Positions 28,863 to 38,542 of a stretch of DNA of 64,000 nucleotides are shown here, piece by piece (the first letter of the stretch is position 1; each line of letters opens with the position of its first letter). Both the position numbers and the translations under genes were made by a program. Below the pieces are notes generated by a model. That model saw nothing but the letters and a program-made list of their open reading frames with translations. It did not search any database and was not told where the DNA came from. The stretch covers positions 116,415 through 180,414 of the forward strand of contig VEPL01000027.1 of the NCBI GenBank assembly GCA_012026885.1. Reading direction: 5' to 3'. The stretch comes from Betaproteobacteria bacterium. Its GTDB lineage: Bacteria > Pseudomonadota > Gammaproteobacteria > Burkholderiales > Rhodocyclaceae.

Positions 28863-30844
28863 GCAGGCTCGAGGGGCAGGGTGAGGTGGAATATCGTACC
28901 GCTTCCGGTCGGCGACTGGGCGTTATCCTCGGTCCACAGGCGGCCGCGGTGGAATTCGACGATGGAGCGGCAAATCGACAGCCCGACGCCCATGCCGTCC
29001 GGCTTCGTCGTGAAAAAGGCGGTGAATAGCTTGTCCTTGACCTCCGGCGCGATGCCGCTGCCGTTGTCGGCGATCGACAGCGTGACCTCGTCGTCGAGGC
29101 GGCGGGCAGAGATGCGCAGGGCGCGATGTCCCTCGGGCGTGTCGGTCATCGCTTCCATACCGTTGCGAATCAGGTTGAGGAGGACCTGCTCAAGCATCAG
29201 CCGGTCGGCAAGCAGCGGCGGCAACTCTGGCAAGATGGTGCGCAACTGGACGCGGCGCTTCCTGGCCTCGGCCTCGACGAAGCCGATGCAGTCCTCGATG
29301 ATCTCGCCGAGCAAGCAGGGCGCCCGCTTGGGCTCGCTCTTGCGCACGAAATCGTGCACACGGCGGATGATGCGCCCCGCCCGCTGCGCCTGCACACCCA
29401 GCTTTTCCAGGGCCTTGCGGAGATCGTCGGGCGCGGCCTGCCCGGAGGCGAGCAGGTTGAGGCAGCCGGCGTTGTAGCTGGCGATCGCCGCCAGTGGCTG
29501 GTTCAGTTCGTGTGCCAGGGTCGAGGCCATCTCCCCCATGGTCACCAGGCGCGACGTGAACTGCAACTGCTCCTGCTGTTGGCGCGCCAGTTCCTCGGCG
29601 TAGCGGCGCTCGGTCACGTCGAGTACCGAGGCCATCCAGCCCGTGTGCCTGCCGTCCCCGTCGATCAGCGGCGCCTCGTAGATGAGTGCCTGGAAACGCT
29701 GTCCGTCCTTGCGCCGGAAGGTGATATCGAAGCCGTCCGGCGGCGCCTGGCCGGCCAGTACGGCCCGGTGCAGGGCCATCGTCTCGTCGAGTTGCTCCGG
29801 TATCCAGTAGGGCATCGGCGGCCCGTGCCCGACCAGTTCCTCACTCGTATAGCCGGTCATCCGGCAGAACGCGGGGTTGACATAGATGATGCGGCCCTCG
29901 AGGTCGCGGGCGCGCATGCCGACGGTCAGCGAATCCTCCATGGCGGTGCGCAGGGCGTGCTCGCGGCGCAGCGCCTCTTCAGCGCGGGCGCGCTGCTTCA
30001 TCAGGTTGCGGACGATCCACAGGCTCCAGAAGACCCCGGTGGCGAGCACCAGGATGGCCCCGGCCAGCAGGCGCTGCAGTGGGTTGCCGGCCCCCTGGTA
30101 ACTGTAGACGCGGAAACTCAGTCCGCCGGCGGGCGGGTCGAAAGGCAGCTGGTAGGAGAGGTTGGGTGTGCCCTGGATATTCGACTTCGCGGCGTACTGG
30201 ATGTCGTTGTCGTCAGCGACAACGACCCGGTATTTCTCGGCGAACCACCAGGGTACCTGGCTGTCGAGCAGCTTTTCGAAAGAATAGGTGGCGACCAGCA
30301 TGCCTGTATTGCGGCCGCTTGCCGGAATCGGTACGTTGACCTGAAAGTGCGCCGTACTGCCTTCGGTGACGTAAGGTTCGCTATAGACCAAGGTTCTGAA
30401 ACGGAGGGCCGTGTCAAATGCCTTTTGCGCCGACGAAGGGCCGAAGGCGTCGGCATCGGGAACTTCGGCAGACGCTCCCGGAAGTGCTTCCTTAAGCGTG
30501 CCCCGCACGTCAAGCCACGCGATGCGGGCGATGTCCGGATTGTTCTTGAGGAGATGGGCGGCGCGCACGCGGAAGATGGCGTTGGCGTCGGCTTGTGTGC
30601 CCAGATCGAACGCCAGTTGTTGCAGTTGCTCCTCGTTGTTGCGCAGGTGAAACCGCATGTTCTGCTCGAGCCAGAGCACGTCCTTGATCAGCGCGGCGCG
30701 CTCCTCGTCCATTTCGTTCTGGTGAAGGAGCCAGAGCAGCGTGGCGACGGCCGCCAGGAGCAGCACGACACCGAGCTTGGGCAAGGCGAGCGCCCAGCGC
30801 AGGCGGCTGGCGCTGACGTGTGTTGCACTGGGCAGACGATCCAT
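28859..30844 (-). CDS. dctS: DctS-type sensor histidine kinase with PAS domain
   Basis: 661 residues. An N-terminal membrane segment ([15 protein letters not shown]), a periplasmic sensing domain of about 240 residues and a second membrane segment ([20 protein letters not shown]) precede a PAS domain ([20 protein letters not shown]). The kinase core has His445 in [12 protein letters not shown], an N-box ([10 protein letters not shown]) and G-boxes ([16 protein letters not shown]). It probably senses C4-dicarboxylates and phosphorylates DctR. I chose ATG 30844; the next upstream ATG (30883) would place the start inside the palindromic operator. Confidence 0.87.
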   Translation of the reverse strand: MDRLPSATHVSASRLRWALALPKLGVVLLLAAVATLLWLLHQNEMDEERAALIKDVLWLEQNMRFHLRNNEEQLQQLAFDLGTQADANAIFRVRAAHLLKNNPDIARIAWLDVRGTLKEALPGASAEVPDADAFGPSSAQKAFDTALRFRTLVYSEPYVTEGSTAHFQVNVPIPASGRNTGMLVATYSFEKLLDSQVPWWFAEKYRVVVADDNDIQYAAKSNIQGTPNLSYQLPFDPPAGGLSFRVYSYQGAGNPLQRLLAGAILVLATGVFWSLWIVRNLMKQRARAEEALRREHALRTAMEDSLTVGMRARDLEGRIIYVNPAFCRMTGYTSEELVGHGPPMPYWIPEQLDETMALHRAVLAGQAPPDGFDITFRRKDGQRFQALIYEAPLIDGDGRHTGWMASVLDVTERRYAEELARQQQEQLQFTSRLVTMGEMASTLAHELNQPLAAIASYNAGCLNLLASGQAAPDDLRKALEKLGVQAQRAGRIIRRVHDFVRKSEPKRAPCLLGEIIEDCIGFVEAEARKRRVQLRTILPELPPLLADRLMLEQVLLNLIRNGMEAMTDTPEGHRALRISARRLDDEVTLSIADNGSGIAPEVKDKLFTAFFTTKPDGMGVGLSICRSIVEFHRGRLWTEDNAQSPTGSGTIFHLTLPLEPA

Positions 30845-30882
30845 CGCGGCAAGCGTATACCAAAGGTGCGGACGGGAGGGCA

Positions 30883-30915
30883 TTGTGGCTATCCACAACT
30901 CGGAAAGCCACAATG
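30883..30915. promoter_or_regulatory. Palindromic operator upstream of dctA (probable DctR site)
   Basis: TTGTGG-CTAT-CCACAA (30883-30898), plus a further half-site CCACAAT (30908-30914). CATTGTGGCT at 30881 and AGCCACAATG at 30906 also form a perfect 10-base inverted repeat. The same TTGTGG-N4-CCACAA lies upstream of dctP. The centre is about 84 bases before the dctA start and about 46 before dctS. Confidence 0.65.
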
Positions 30916-30974
30916 GTCTTGGCCGTTTCAAGAGCGGATACTCGCCCCCATTGTCCTTCGGAAGGAGTCGCGAC

Positions 30975-32321
30975 GTGAAGAAAAACATCTTCAAGAGCTT
31001 GTATGTCCAAGTGTTGATCGCCATCGCGATCGGCATCACTCTCGGGCATTTCTATCCGGAAACCGGTGCGGCGATGAAGCCGCTCGGCGACGGCTTCATC
31101 AAGCTCATCAAGATGATCATCGCACCGATCATCTTCTGCACCATCGTTGTCGGCATCGCCGGCATGGAGGACATGAAGAAGGTCGGCAAGACCGGTGGAT
31201 ATGCCGTGCTCTATTTCGAGGTCGTGAGCACCATAGCGCTGATCATCGGCCTGATCGTGGTGAACGTTTGGTCGCCTGGTTCGGGCATGAACGTCGATCC
31301 GAGCACCCTCGATACAAAGGGCATCGACAAGTACGTCGGCCCGGGCAAGATGCAGTCGACTACCGATTTCCTGATGAACATCATTCCGACCAGCGTCGTC
31401 GATGCCTTTGCCAAGGGCGACATGCTGCAGGTGTTGTTCTTCTCGATCCTGTTCGGATATGCGATGCATGCCTTCGGCGAGCGTGGCAAACCGGTATTCG
31501 ATCTGATTGAGAAACTGTCGCACGTTCTGTTCGGCATCGTCGGCGTGATCATGAAGGTCGCTCCGATCGGCGCTTTCGGCGCCATGGCCTACACGATCGG
31601 CAAGCATGGCCTCGGCAGCCTGGTCCAGTTGGCCAACCTGATGGGGGCGTTTTATCTGACCTGCGTCATCTTCATCGTCGGCGTGCTCGGAACCATTGCC
31701 AGGGTGCATGGCTTCTCTATCTTCAAGTTGATTCGCTATATCAAGGAAGAGTTGTTTCTGGTGCTCGGCACCTCCTCGTCCGAGTCGGCGCTGCCGCGCC
31801 TGATGGCGAAGATGGAAAATGCCGGCGCCGAGAAATCGGTGGTTGGCTTGGTGGTGCCGACCGGCTATTCGTTTAATCTCGACGGTACCTCGATCTACTT
31901 GACGATGGCCGCCGTGTTTATCGCGCAGGCAACCAGCACGCCAATGGATCTGTCGCAGCAGATCACGCTGCTGGTCATCCTGCTGCTTACCTCCAAGGGG
32001 GCTGCAGGCGTTACCGGGTCTGGCTTCATCGTCCTTGCTGCGACGTTGTCGGCCGTTGGCACGGTGCCGGTCGCTGGCCTGGCACTGATCCTTGGCATCG
32101 ACCGCTTCATGTCGGAGGCACGAGCCTTGACCAATTTCATTGGCAACAGCGTTGCCACGCTGGTCGTCGCCAAGTGGTGCAAGGCGCTCGATACCGACAA
32201 GCTCAGGGCGGTGCTCAATGACGAGACGGTCGATGAGGCCGAGCGACCGGAGCTGGTGCTCGACGATGCGCCGGAAATCATCATCCCGCACGTACCGCGG
32301 CCGATCGTCGAACATCATTGA
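30975..32321 (+). CDS. dctA: C4-dicarboxylate/H+ symporter DctA
   Basis: 448 residues of the dicarboxylate/amino acid:cation symporter family, with about eight membrane segments and two re-entrant loops. Family motifs: [31 protein letters not shown] (serine-rich loop), [18 protein letters not shown] and [14 protein letters not shown]. Takes up succinate, malate and fumarate across the inner membrane. I chose GTG 30975 because GGAAGGAG lies about 8 bases upstream and the protein then begins [14 protein letters not shown]. It is divergent from dctSR and followed by a terminator. Confidence 0.96.
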   Translation: MKKNIFKSLYVQVLIAIAIGITLGHFYPETGAAMKPLGDGFIKLIKMIIAPIIFCTIVVGIAGMEDMKKVGKTGGYAVLYFEVVSTIALIIGLIVVNVWSPGSGMNVDPSTLDTKGIDKYVGPGKMQSTTDFLMNIIPTSVVDAFAKGDMLQVLFFSILFGYAMHAFGERGKPVFDLIEKLSHVLFGIVGVIMKVAPIGAFGAMAYTIGKHGLGSLVQLANLMGAFYLTCVIFIVGVLGTIARVHGFSIFKLIRYIKEELFLVLGTSSSESALPRLMAKMENAGAEKSVVGLVVPTGYSFNLDGTSIYLTMAAVFIAQATSTPMDLSQQITLLVILLLTSKGAAGVTGSGFIVLAATLSAVGTVPVAGLALILGIDRFMSEARALTNFIGNSVATLVVAKWCKALDTDKLRAVLNDETVDEAERPELVLDDAPEIIIPHVPRPIVEHH

Positions 32322-32346
32322 TTCGGCCCGGTGCCTGCTTCTCCGA

Positions 32347-32375
32347 CCGCTGGCTTTGCCAGCGGTTTTCTTTTG
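32347..32375 (+). terminator. Rho-independent terminator after dctA
   Basis: A perfect 7-base stem CCGCTGG/CCAGCGG with loop CTTTG, then TTTTCTTTT. The T-tract touches the dctP operator. Confidence 0.88.
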
Positions 32376-32388
32376 TGGATTTCCACAA
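32373..32388. promoter_or_regulatory. Palindromic operator upstream of dctPQM (probable DctR site)
   Basis: TTGTGGATTTCCACAA, a perfect dyad with the same TTGTGG-N4-CCACAA pattern as the dctA site and the same ATGG flank. The centre is about 89 bases before the dctP start. Confidence 0.65.
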
Positions 32389-32469
32389 TGGTGGTCGGCG
32401 TGTACCTGACGAGATACTGACGGCCAGTCGCAATTTTATGTTTCGCGATTTTTCCTGAGGAGACAATCA

Positions 32470-33474
32470 ATGAAAATTTCCAAGCTTCTGGCGGGCCTTT
32501 TCCTGGGCGTCGCTGCATTCGGTGCCTTCGCACAACAGCCGATCGTCATCAAGTTCAGCCACGTCGTCGCTGTCGATACGCCCAAGGGCAAGGGCGCCGA
32601 GTACTTCGCCAAGAAGGCTGGCGAGCTGACCGGCGGCAAGGTCAAGGTCGAGGTCTATGCCAACTCGACCCTGTACAAGGACAAGGAGGAAATGGAAGCC
32701 CTGCAACTCGGCGCCGTGCAGATGCTCGCGCCCTCGCTGGCCAAGTTCGGTCCGCTCGGCGTCAAGGAATTCGAGGTCTTCGACCTGCCCTTCATCTTCT
32801 CCAGCTACGACGACCTGCGCAAGGTCACCAACGGCCCGGTCGGCAAGCAGCTGCTGAGCAAGCTCGAACCCAAGGGCATCCGCGGTCTCGCCTACTGGGA
32901 CAATGGCTTCAAGTCCTTCTCGGCCAACACCCCGATCAAGATGCCGGCCGACCTCAAGGGCAAGAAGATGCGCATCCAGTCGTCCAAGGTGCTCGAGGAG
33001 CAGATGCGCGCACTCGGTTCGCTGCCGCAACAGATGGCCTTCTCCGAGGTTTACCAGGCGTTGCAGACGGGCGTGGTCGACGGCACCGAGAACCCGATTT
33101 CCAACCTTTACACCCAGAAGATGCATGAGGTGCAGAAGCACCTGGCGCTGACCGATCACGGTTATCTCGGCTACGCGGTCATCGTGAACAAGAAGTTCTG
33201 GGACGGCCTGCCAGCCGACATCCGCGGCCAGCTCGAGAAGGCCATGGAAGAGTCGACCCGCTACGCCAACCAGATCGCCAAGGTCGAGAACGACACCTCG
33301 CTGGAAGCGGTGAAGAAGAGCGGCAAGACGCAGGTCTACCAGCCGACCAAGGAAGAGCGCCTGGCCTTCAAGAAGCAGCTTGTCCCGGTCCACCAGAAGA
33401 TGGAAAGCCGCATCGGCAAGGACGTCATCCAGAACGTCTACAAGGAAATCGGCTTCAAGCCGGACAGCCTGTAA
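32470..33474 (+). CDS. dctP: TRAP transporter periplasmic C4-dicarboxylate-binding protein
   Basis: 334 residues with a signal peptide (1-21, MKISKLLAGLFLGVAAFGAFA). Mature-protein motifs of DctP: KFSHVVAVDTPKGKGAEYFA, NSTLYKDKEEMEALQLGAVQ, FDLPFIFSSYDDL, and the substrate-arginine segment KKMRIQSSKVLEEQMRALG. Binds malate, succinate or fumarate and delivers them to DctQM. AGGAGA lies 7 bases upstream of the ATG. A perfect hairpin separates it from dctQ. Confidence 0.96.
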   Translation: MKISKLLAGLFLGVAAFGAFAQQPIVIKFSHVVAVDTPKGKGAEYFAKKAGELTGGKVKVEVYANSTLYKDKEEMEALQLGAVQMLAPSLAKFGPLGVKEFEVFDLPFIFSSYDDLRKVTNGPVGKQLLSKLEPKGIRGLAYWDNGFKSFSANTPIKMPADLKGKKMRIQSSKVLEEQMRALGSLPQQMAFSEVYQALQTGVVDGTENPISNLYTQKMHEVQKHLALTDHGYLGYAVIVNKKFWDGLPADIRGQLEKAMEESTRYANQIAKVENDTSLEAVKKSGKTQVYQPTKEERLAFKKQLVPVHQKMESRIGKDVIQNVYKEIGFKPDSL

Positions 33475-33488
33475 GCAATGCAATGTCT

Positions 33489-33512
33489 GACCGGGGGCCG
33501 CGGCCCCCGGTC
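33489..33512. other. Perfect 24-base palindrome between dctP and dctQ
   Basis: GACCGGGGGCCG and its exact reverse complement abut, giving a very stable RNA hairpin 14 bases after dctP and just before the dctQ ribosome site (AGGGGGAA). No T-run follows, so it is more likely an mRNA stability or processing element that lets DctP be made in excess. Confidence 0.7.
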
Positions 33513-33530
33513 CAACACAGGGGGAATCCC

Positions 33531-34292
33531 ATGCTAAACAAGGCACTCAATCACCTGGAAGAGTTGCTGGTCACGTTCCTGATGGGCGGGGCCACGGTGA
33601 TCATCTTCATCTCGGTCATGCACCGCTACGCATCGGGATACGCCATTCCCGGCCTGCAGGACTGGCTGCTTGGCCTCAATTTCGGCTGGGCGCAGGAACT
33701 GTGCATCATCATGTTCGTCTGGATGGCCAAGTTCGGTGCCGCCTACGGCGTGCGTACCGGCATCCACGTCGGCGTCGATGTCCTGATCAACCGGCTCGAC
33801 GACAAGATGCGCGGCAAGTTCATCGTCTTCGGCCTGCTCGCCGGAGCGCTGTTCACCGGCATCGTTGCCACGCTCGGCGCCCATTTCGTCTGGGAGAACG
33901 GCGCTCATTACGCGATCTTCAACGCCCTCGGCATCGCCGGCGAGGATCTCTTCGAGGGTCCGGTGACGCCCGACCTCGAATGGCCGACCTGGATCGTCTA
34001 TAGCGCCATCCCGCTCGGTTCGTCGCTGATGTGCTTCCGCTTCCTGCAGGTGTGCGTCGGCTTCATCCGCACCGGTGAGTTGCCGCACCACGACCATGGC
34101 CACGTCGATGGCCTCGAGGACGAAGTGCCGCCGGTCGATTTCGACCCCTACGGCATGGACGACAACCTGCACATGAAGGACCTCAAGCACACCATGGTCG
34201 GCGAGCGCCGCAGCGGCGAAGAGCGCCGTGACGCCGCGCGGCCCGGGACGACTGAGCGCCGCACCGGCGAGTCGAAGGAAGGAGATAAGTAA
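33531..34292 (+). CDS. dctQ: TRAP transporter small permease DctQ, long C-terminal tail
   Basis: 253 residues. Four membrane segments near 14-30, 55-75, 95-118 and 158-176 with the conserved WAQELCIIMFVWMAKFGAAYGVR segment identify DctQ. After the last membrane segment comes a hydrophilic tail of about 65 residues, His/Asp-rich (HHDHGHVDG) and then Arg/Glu-rich (GERRSGEERRDAARPG), unusual for a family normally 160-230 long. ATG 33531 follows a good AGGGGGAA site. Stop and next start overlap (TAATG). Confidence 0.92.
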   Translation: MLNKALNHLEELLVTFLMGGATVIIFISVMHRYASGYAIPGLQDWLLGLNFGWAQELCIIMFVWMAKFGAAYGVRTGIHVGVDVLINRLDDKMRGKFIVFGLLAGALFTGIVATLGAHFVWENGAHYAIFNALGIAGEDLFEGPVTPDLEWPTWIVYSAIPLGSSLMCFRFLQVCVGFIRTGELPHHDHGHVDGLEDEVPPVDFDPYGMDDNLHMKDLKHTMVGERRSGEERRDAARPGTTERRTGESKEGDK

Positions 34293-35578
34293 TGAATGCC
34301 CTCGTGATCTTCGGCCTTCTGGCCATCCTCATGCTGACGGGCATGCCGATCTCCATTTCGCTCGGCCTCACCGTTCTCACCTTCCTGTTCACCATGACCC
34401 AGGTGCCGCTCGAGTCGGTGGCGCTCAAGCTCTTCACCGGCATCGAGAAGTTCGAGATCATGGCCATCCCGTTCTTCATCCTCGCCGGCAACTTCCTGAC
34501 CCACGGCGGGGTGGCGAAACGGATGATCAACTTCGCGACCAGCATGGTCGGCCACTGGTATGGCGGCCTCGGCCTTGCCGGCGTGCTGGCCTGTGCCCTG
34601 TTCGCCGCGGTCTCCGGCTCCAGCCCGGCGACCGTGGTGGCGATCGGCTCGATCCTGCTGCCGGCGATGGTCAAGGCGGGTTTCCCGAACAAGTTCGGCG
34701 CCGGCGTCATTTCGACCTCGGGTGCGCTCGGCATCCTGATCCCGCCGTCCATCGTCATGGTCATGTACTCGGTCGCCACCAACACCTCGGTCGGCGCCCT
34801 GTTCATGGCCGGCGTCATCCCCGGCCTGGCGCTGGCGGCGACGCTCGGCGGCGTCACCTGGTACCGCGCCAAGAAGTTCAACTACCCGCGCCAGCCGAAG
34901 GCCACGTGGAAGGAGCGCGGTGACGCCTTCATGAAGTCGGTCTGGGGGCTGCTGCTGATCGTCGTCGTCATGGGTGGCATCTACACCGGCATCTTCACCC
35001 CGACCGAAGCCGCCGCAATGTCCGCCGTCTATGCCTTCTTCGTCGCCGTGTTCATCTACAAGGACATGGGCCTCAAGGACGTGCCCAAGGTGCTGCTGAA
35101 CTCGGCCAACATGTCGGCGATGCTGCTCTACATCATCACCAATGCCGTGCTCTTCTCGTTCATCATGACCAACGAGCAGATCCCGCAGGCGCTGGCCGAC
35201 TGGATGCTGGGCAACGGCCTGGGCATGATCACCTTCCTGCTCGCGGTGAACATCATCCTGCTGCTCGCCGGCAACTTCATGGAACCGTCGTCGATCGTCC
35301 TGATCTTCGCGCCCATCCTGTTCCCGGTCGCGATGAAGCTGGGCATTGACCCGGTGCATTTCGGCATCATGATGGTGGTGAACATGGAAGTCGGCATGTG
35401 CCACCCGCCGGTCGGCCTCAACCTCTACGTCGCCTCGGGCATCACCAAGATGGGCATCACCGAGCTGACCGTCGCGGTCTGGCCGTGGCTCCTGTCGATG
35501 CTCTTCTTCCTTGCCGTGGTCACCTACTGGCCCGACCTGTCGCTCTGGCTGCCGCGCCAGCTCGGGATGATCGGCTAG
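34292..35578 (+). CDS. dctM: TRAP transporter large permease DctM
   Basis: 428 residues with about twelve membrane segments. Family motifs include FFILAGNFLTHGGVAKRMINF, the SGSSPATVVAIGSILLP loop, LGILIPPSIVMVMYSV and MCHPPVGLNLYVASG. It is the transport subunit that works with DctP and DctQ using a Na+ or H+ gradient. Its start overlaps the dctQ stop by one base. A terminator follows. Confidence 0.96.
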   Translation: MNALVIFGLLAILMLTGMPISISLGLTVLTFLFTMTQVPLESVALKLFTGIEKFEIMAIPFFILAGNFLTHGGVAKRMINFATSMVGHWYGGLGLAGVLACALFAAVSGSSPATVVAIGSILLPAMVKAGFPNKFGAGVISTSGALGILIPPSIVMVMYSVATNTSVGALFMAGVIPGLALAATLGGVTWYRAKKFNYPRQPKATWKERGDAFMKSVWGLLLIVVVMGGIYTGIFTPTEAAAMSAVYAFFVAVFIYKDMGLKDVPKVLLNSANMSAMLLYIITNAVLFSFIMTNEQIPQALADWMLGNGLGMITFLLAVNIILLLAGNFMEPSSIVLIFAPILFPVAMKLGIDPVHFGIMMVVNMEVGMCHPPVGLNLYVASGITKMGITELTVAVWPWLLSMLFFLAVVTYWPDLSLWLPRQLGMIG

Positions 35579-35599
35579 CCGTTTTCTCCTGACAGCAAG

Positions 35600-35633
35600 G
35601 GCCGTGCACCGGGCAACCGGGCGCGGCCTTTTT
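35600..35633 (+). terminator. Rho-independent terminator after dctPQM
   Basis: A GGCCGTGC/GCGCGGCC stem (one G-T pair) with a GC-rich loop, followed by TTTTT. Confidence 0.75.
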
Positions 35634-35781
35634 CATGGTGATGCCGCGGGCAGTGCGGCTTTTATGCGCAATGCATTTGTCCCCGGTCAATGTCCGGTCA
35701 GGAAGAAAGCGGATAATCCTGCTCGCAGACGGTTCGGAAACTGCCCCGTCGCCATGACAAGAACAGCCGCTCAGGGGAATC

Positions 35782-37644
35782 ATGCAGTCACGACAAGCCA
35801 TGCCGGCCTTGACCGTCGCCGCTATCGGCGTCGTCTTCGGCGATATCGGCACGAGCCCGCTCTACGCGCTCAAGGAAATCTTCAACGGCCATCACCCGAT
35901 ACCGGTCACCCCCGACAACATCCTCGGGGTCCTGTCGCTGGTTTTCTGGGCGATCATGGTGCTGGTCACGCTGAAATATGTGCTGGTCATCATGCGTGCC
36001 GACAACCGCGGTGAGGGCGGCTCTCTGGCACTCCTGTCGCTGATTACCGAGAAAGCCAGGAACGCGCGGCTGACGTGGATCATCTCGCTGCTCGGCATTT
36101 TCGCGGCAGCGCTTTTCTACGGCGACAGCATGATCACCCCGGCGATTTCGGTGCTCTCGGCGGTCGAGGGGCTGCAGATCGTCGCCCCCGAACTGGAACG
36201 CTACGTGATCCCGGTGACGCTCGTCATCCTCACGGCGCTGTTCTTCATCCAGCGTCACGGGACCGGCGCCGTTGGCAAGCTGTTCGGGCCGGTTATGGTC
36301 GGCTGGTTCGGCGTGCTCGCCGTACTCGGCGTCGCCGAGATCATCCACAACCCCGCCGTGCTGGCGGCGCTCAACCCCGCCTACGCCCTGGGCTTCGTCA
36401 TCGGGCACCCGGCGCTTGCCTTCCTCGCCCTCGGCTCGGTGGTCCTCGCCGTGACGGGCGGCGAAGCACTGTATACCGACATGGGCCACTTCGGCCGCTT
36501 CCCGATCCGGCTCGCCTGGTTCGCCTTCGTGATGCCGGCGCTGGTCCTCAACTACTTCGGCCAGGGGGCGCTGCTGCTTGCCGAGCCGGAGGCCATCCAG
36601 AGCCCGTTTTACCATCTGGCACCTGACTGGGCGCTGGTGCCGATGGTGGTTCTGGCCACGCTGGCTACCGTCATCGCTTCGCAGGCTGTCATTTCCGGTG
36701 CCTTCTCGGTTGCCCGCCAGTCGGTGCAGATGGGCCTGCTGCCGCGCATGCAGATCATCCATACCTCCGGCCACGAGGAAGGCCAGATCTACGTGCCCTT
36801 CACCAACTGGACGCTCTACCTCGCGGTCGTCGGGCTCGTCGTCGGTTTCAAGAATTCCTCCAACCTGGCTGCGGCCTATGGCATCGCGGTCACCACGACC
36901 ATGCTCATCGACACCATCCTCGTGGGCTTCGTCATGGTGCTGATCTGGCGCTGGAACAAGTTGCTCGCCTTTGCCGCCGCGGGGGCCTTCCTCGCGGTCG
37001 ACATCGCCTTCTTCGCCGCCAACATCATCAAGGTCCCGGAAGGTGGCTGGTTCCCGCTCGCCATGGGCATCGTATCCTTTACGACGCTGACCACCTGGCG
37101 GCGCGGCAGGTTGCTGCTGGGCGAGGAAATGGCCAAGCAGAGCATCCCGATCGGCGACTTCATCCGCTCGCTGACCGGCATACACCGCATTTCCGGTACG
37201 TCGGTATTCATGACCGGCTCGAAAGGCGGCGTTCCTCCTGCCCTCCTGCACAACATCAAGCACAACCAGGTTCTGCACGAACGCGTTGTCCTGCTCACCG
37301 TCGAGACCTCCAGCGCGCCGCACGTCAATGACATGGACCGCATCTACCTGCACCGGCTCAAGGAAGGATTCATGCGCATCGTGGTTCGCTACGGTTTCAT
37401 GGAGGATCCGGATATTCCCGGGGCGCTGTCCCTCTGCTGCGGCTTCGGGGAGCGCTTCGACATGATGGAAACGACTTTTTACGTCTCGCGCGAAACGGTC
37501 GTTCCTTCCCTCTCCAACAAACGCATCGCGCACTGGCGCGCCCGCTTTTTCGCGATCATGTCCAAGAACGCCACCAGCGCGACCGATTTTTTCAAGATTC
37601 CGACCAACCGGGTGGTCGAACTAGGTACGCAATTGGTGATCTGA
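35782..37644 (+). CDS. kup: Low-affinity potassium transporter Kup
   Basis: 620 residues, the family length. Twelve membrane segments are followed by a cytoplasmic C-terminal domain from about residue 460. Motifs: [57 protein letters not shown] and [14 protein letters not shown]+/H+ uptake at the inner membrane. ATG 35782 has AGGGGAA upstream. The preceding 150 bases contain no gene. Confidence 0.97.
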   Translation: MQSRQAMPALTVAAIGVVFGDIGTSPLYALKEIFNGHHPIPVTPDNILGVLSLVFWAIMVLVTLKYVLVIMRADNRGEGGSLALLSLITEKARNARLTWIISLLGIFAAALFYGDSMITPAISVLSAVEGLQIVAPELERYVIPVTLVILTALFFIQRHGTGAVGKLFGPVMVGWFGVLAVLGVAEIIHNPAVLAALNPAYALGFVIGHPALAFLALGSVVLAVTGGEALYTDMGHFGRFPIRLAWFAFVMPALVLNYFGQGALLLAEPEAIQSPFYHLAPDWALVPMVVLATLATVIASQAVISGAFSVARQSVQMGLLPRMQIIHTSGHEEGQIYVPFTNWTLYLAVVGLVVGFKNSSNLAAAYGIAVTTTMLIDTILVGFVMVLIWRWNKLLAFAAAGAFLAVDIAFFAANIIKVPEGGWFPLAMGIVSFTTLTTWRRGRLLLGEEMAKQSIPIGDFIRSLTGIHRISGTSVFMTGSKGGVPPALLHNIKHNQVLHERVVLLTVETSSAPHVNDMDRIYLHRLKEGFMRIVVRYGFMEDPDIPGALSLCCGFGERFDMMETTFYVSRETVVPSLSNKRIAHWRARFFAIMSKNATSATDFFKIPTNRVVELGTQLVI

Positions 37645-37737
37645 GCCAGGGCCGTTGGCGTTGTCATGAAAATGCAACGAGATTGTCATCTCGGGGGGCG
37701 AAGATGGTGCCCTCTACCGAACATGACGGAATGCCAT

Positions 37738-38079
37738 ATGCCCATTACGTACGAAGACTCCGCTCCCGGCCTGCGCCTGATCAAGTTGTCCGGCCGCATG
37801 GACATCGCAGGAACCGGGCAGATCGAGGTGCCCTTCGCCAGCCTTGCCTGCACCGATACGCACAATGTCGTGGTCGACCTGACCGGCGTCGAGTTTCTCG
37901 CCTCGATCGGCATCCGCTGCCTGATTTCCAACGCCAAGGCCCAGCACAACCGCGGTGGCAAGTTGGTGCTCTTCGTCGGCGACAACGCGCAGGTCGCCAA
38001 GACGCTGGAGACCACCGGCATCGACGCGCTCATCCCGATGTTCGCGGCCTACGATGAAGCCTTGTTGGCGGTCGCCTGA
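37738..38079 (+). CDS. STAS-domain anti-sigma factor antagonist
   Basis: 113 residues, a single STAS domain. The phosphorylation segment DLTGVEFLASIGIRCL places the likely target at Ser56. In its unphosphorylated form it should bind the anti-sigma kinase encoded next. I chose ATG 37738 (MPITYEDSAPG) as the family-like start; the open frame extends to 37666 but that part is not STAS-like. The stop is 6 bases before the kinase gene. Confidence 0.88.
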   Translation: MPITYEDSAPGLRLIKLSGRMDIAGTGQIEVPFASLACTDTHNVVVDLTGVEFLASIGIRCLISNAKAQHNRGGKLVLFVGDNAQVAKTLETTGIDALIPMFAAYDEALLAVA

Positions 38080-38085
38080 GACGCG

Positions 38086-38535
38086 GTGAAGGCTGCTGAC
38101 GCCGGTTTGGCCAGCCTCGCGGTCGCTGCCGATGCGGCGGGCGCCGGCGCGGCATCGGCCTGGTTGGCGGAGGTGTGCGGCGCCCATGCGGTGCCTGCCG
38201 AGCAGGTCTACCGCCTCGACACCTGCCTGACCGAAGTGCTCGCGAATATCATCGCCCACGGTGGCGGGGGCGCCCGTGCGGCGCCGGTGGCGCTGGCGCT
38301 GATGTTCGGCCGTGTCGGGGGCGAAGTATCGGCGACCCTGTCCATCGTCGATCACGGCGCCCCGTTCGATCCCTTCGCCGCCGCCCCGGCGCCGCGCGCG
38401 GCGACGCTGGCCGAAGCGACGCCGGGCGGACTCGGCCTGACGTTGATCCGGGATTTTTCCGACAGCCGCTCCTATGCCTGGCGGGATGCCCGCAACTGCC
38501 TGACGCTGCAGTTCCGCTGGCCGTCGGCCAGCTAG
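38086..38535 (+). CDS. Anti-sigma factor serine kinase (RsbW/HATPase-like)
   Basis: 149 residues with a GHKL ATPase fold. The N-box LTEVLANIIAHG contains Glu50 and Asn54, a D-box is seen in IVDHGAPFDPF, and TPGGLGLTLIRDF (112-124) is the G-box. It probably phosphorylates the STAS protein and holds a target regulator. It starts with GTG, and no better start is available. No sigma factor gene is adjacent. Confidence 0.83.
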   Translation: MKAADAGLASLAVAADAAGAGAASAWLAEVCGAHAVPAEQVYRLDTCLTEVLANIIAHGGGGARAAPVALALMFGRVGGEVSATLSIVDHGAPFDPFAAAPAPRAATLAEATPGGLGLTLIRDFSDSRSYAWRDARNCLTLQFRWPSAS

Positions 38536-38542
38536 ACCCGGG

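Noticed and set aside
30510..32318. 602-residue antisense open frame over dctA and the dctS 5' end
   Set aside because: Composition of Asp/His/Gln/Arg typical of antisense reading of membrane-protein codons; the sense strand encodes full-length DctA.
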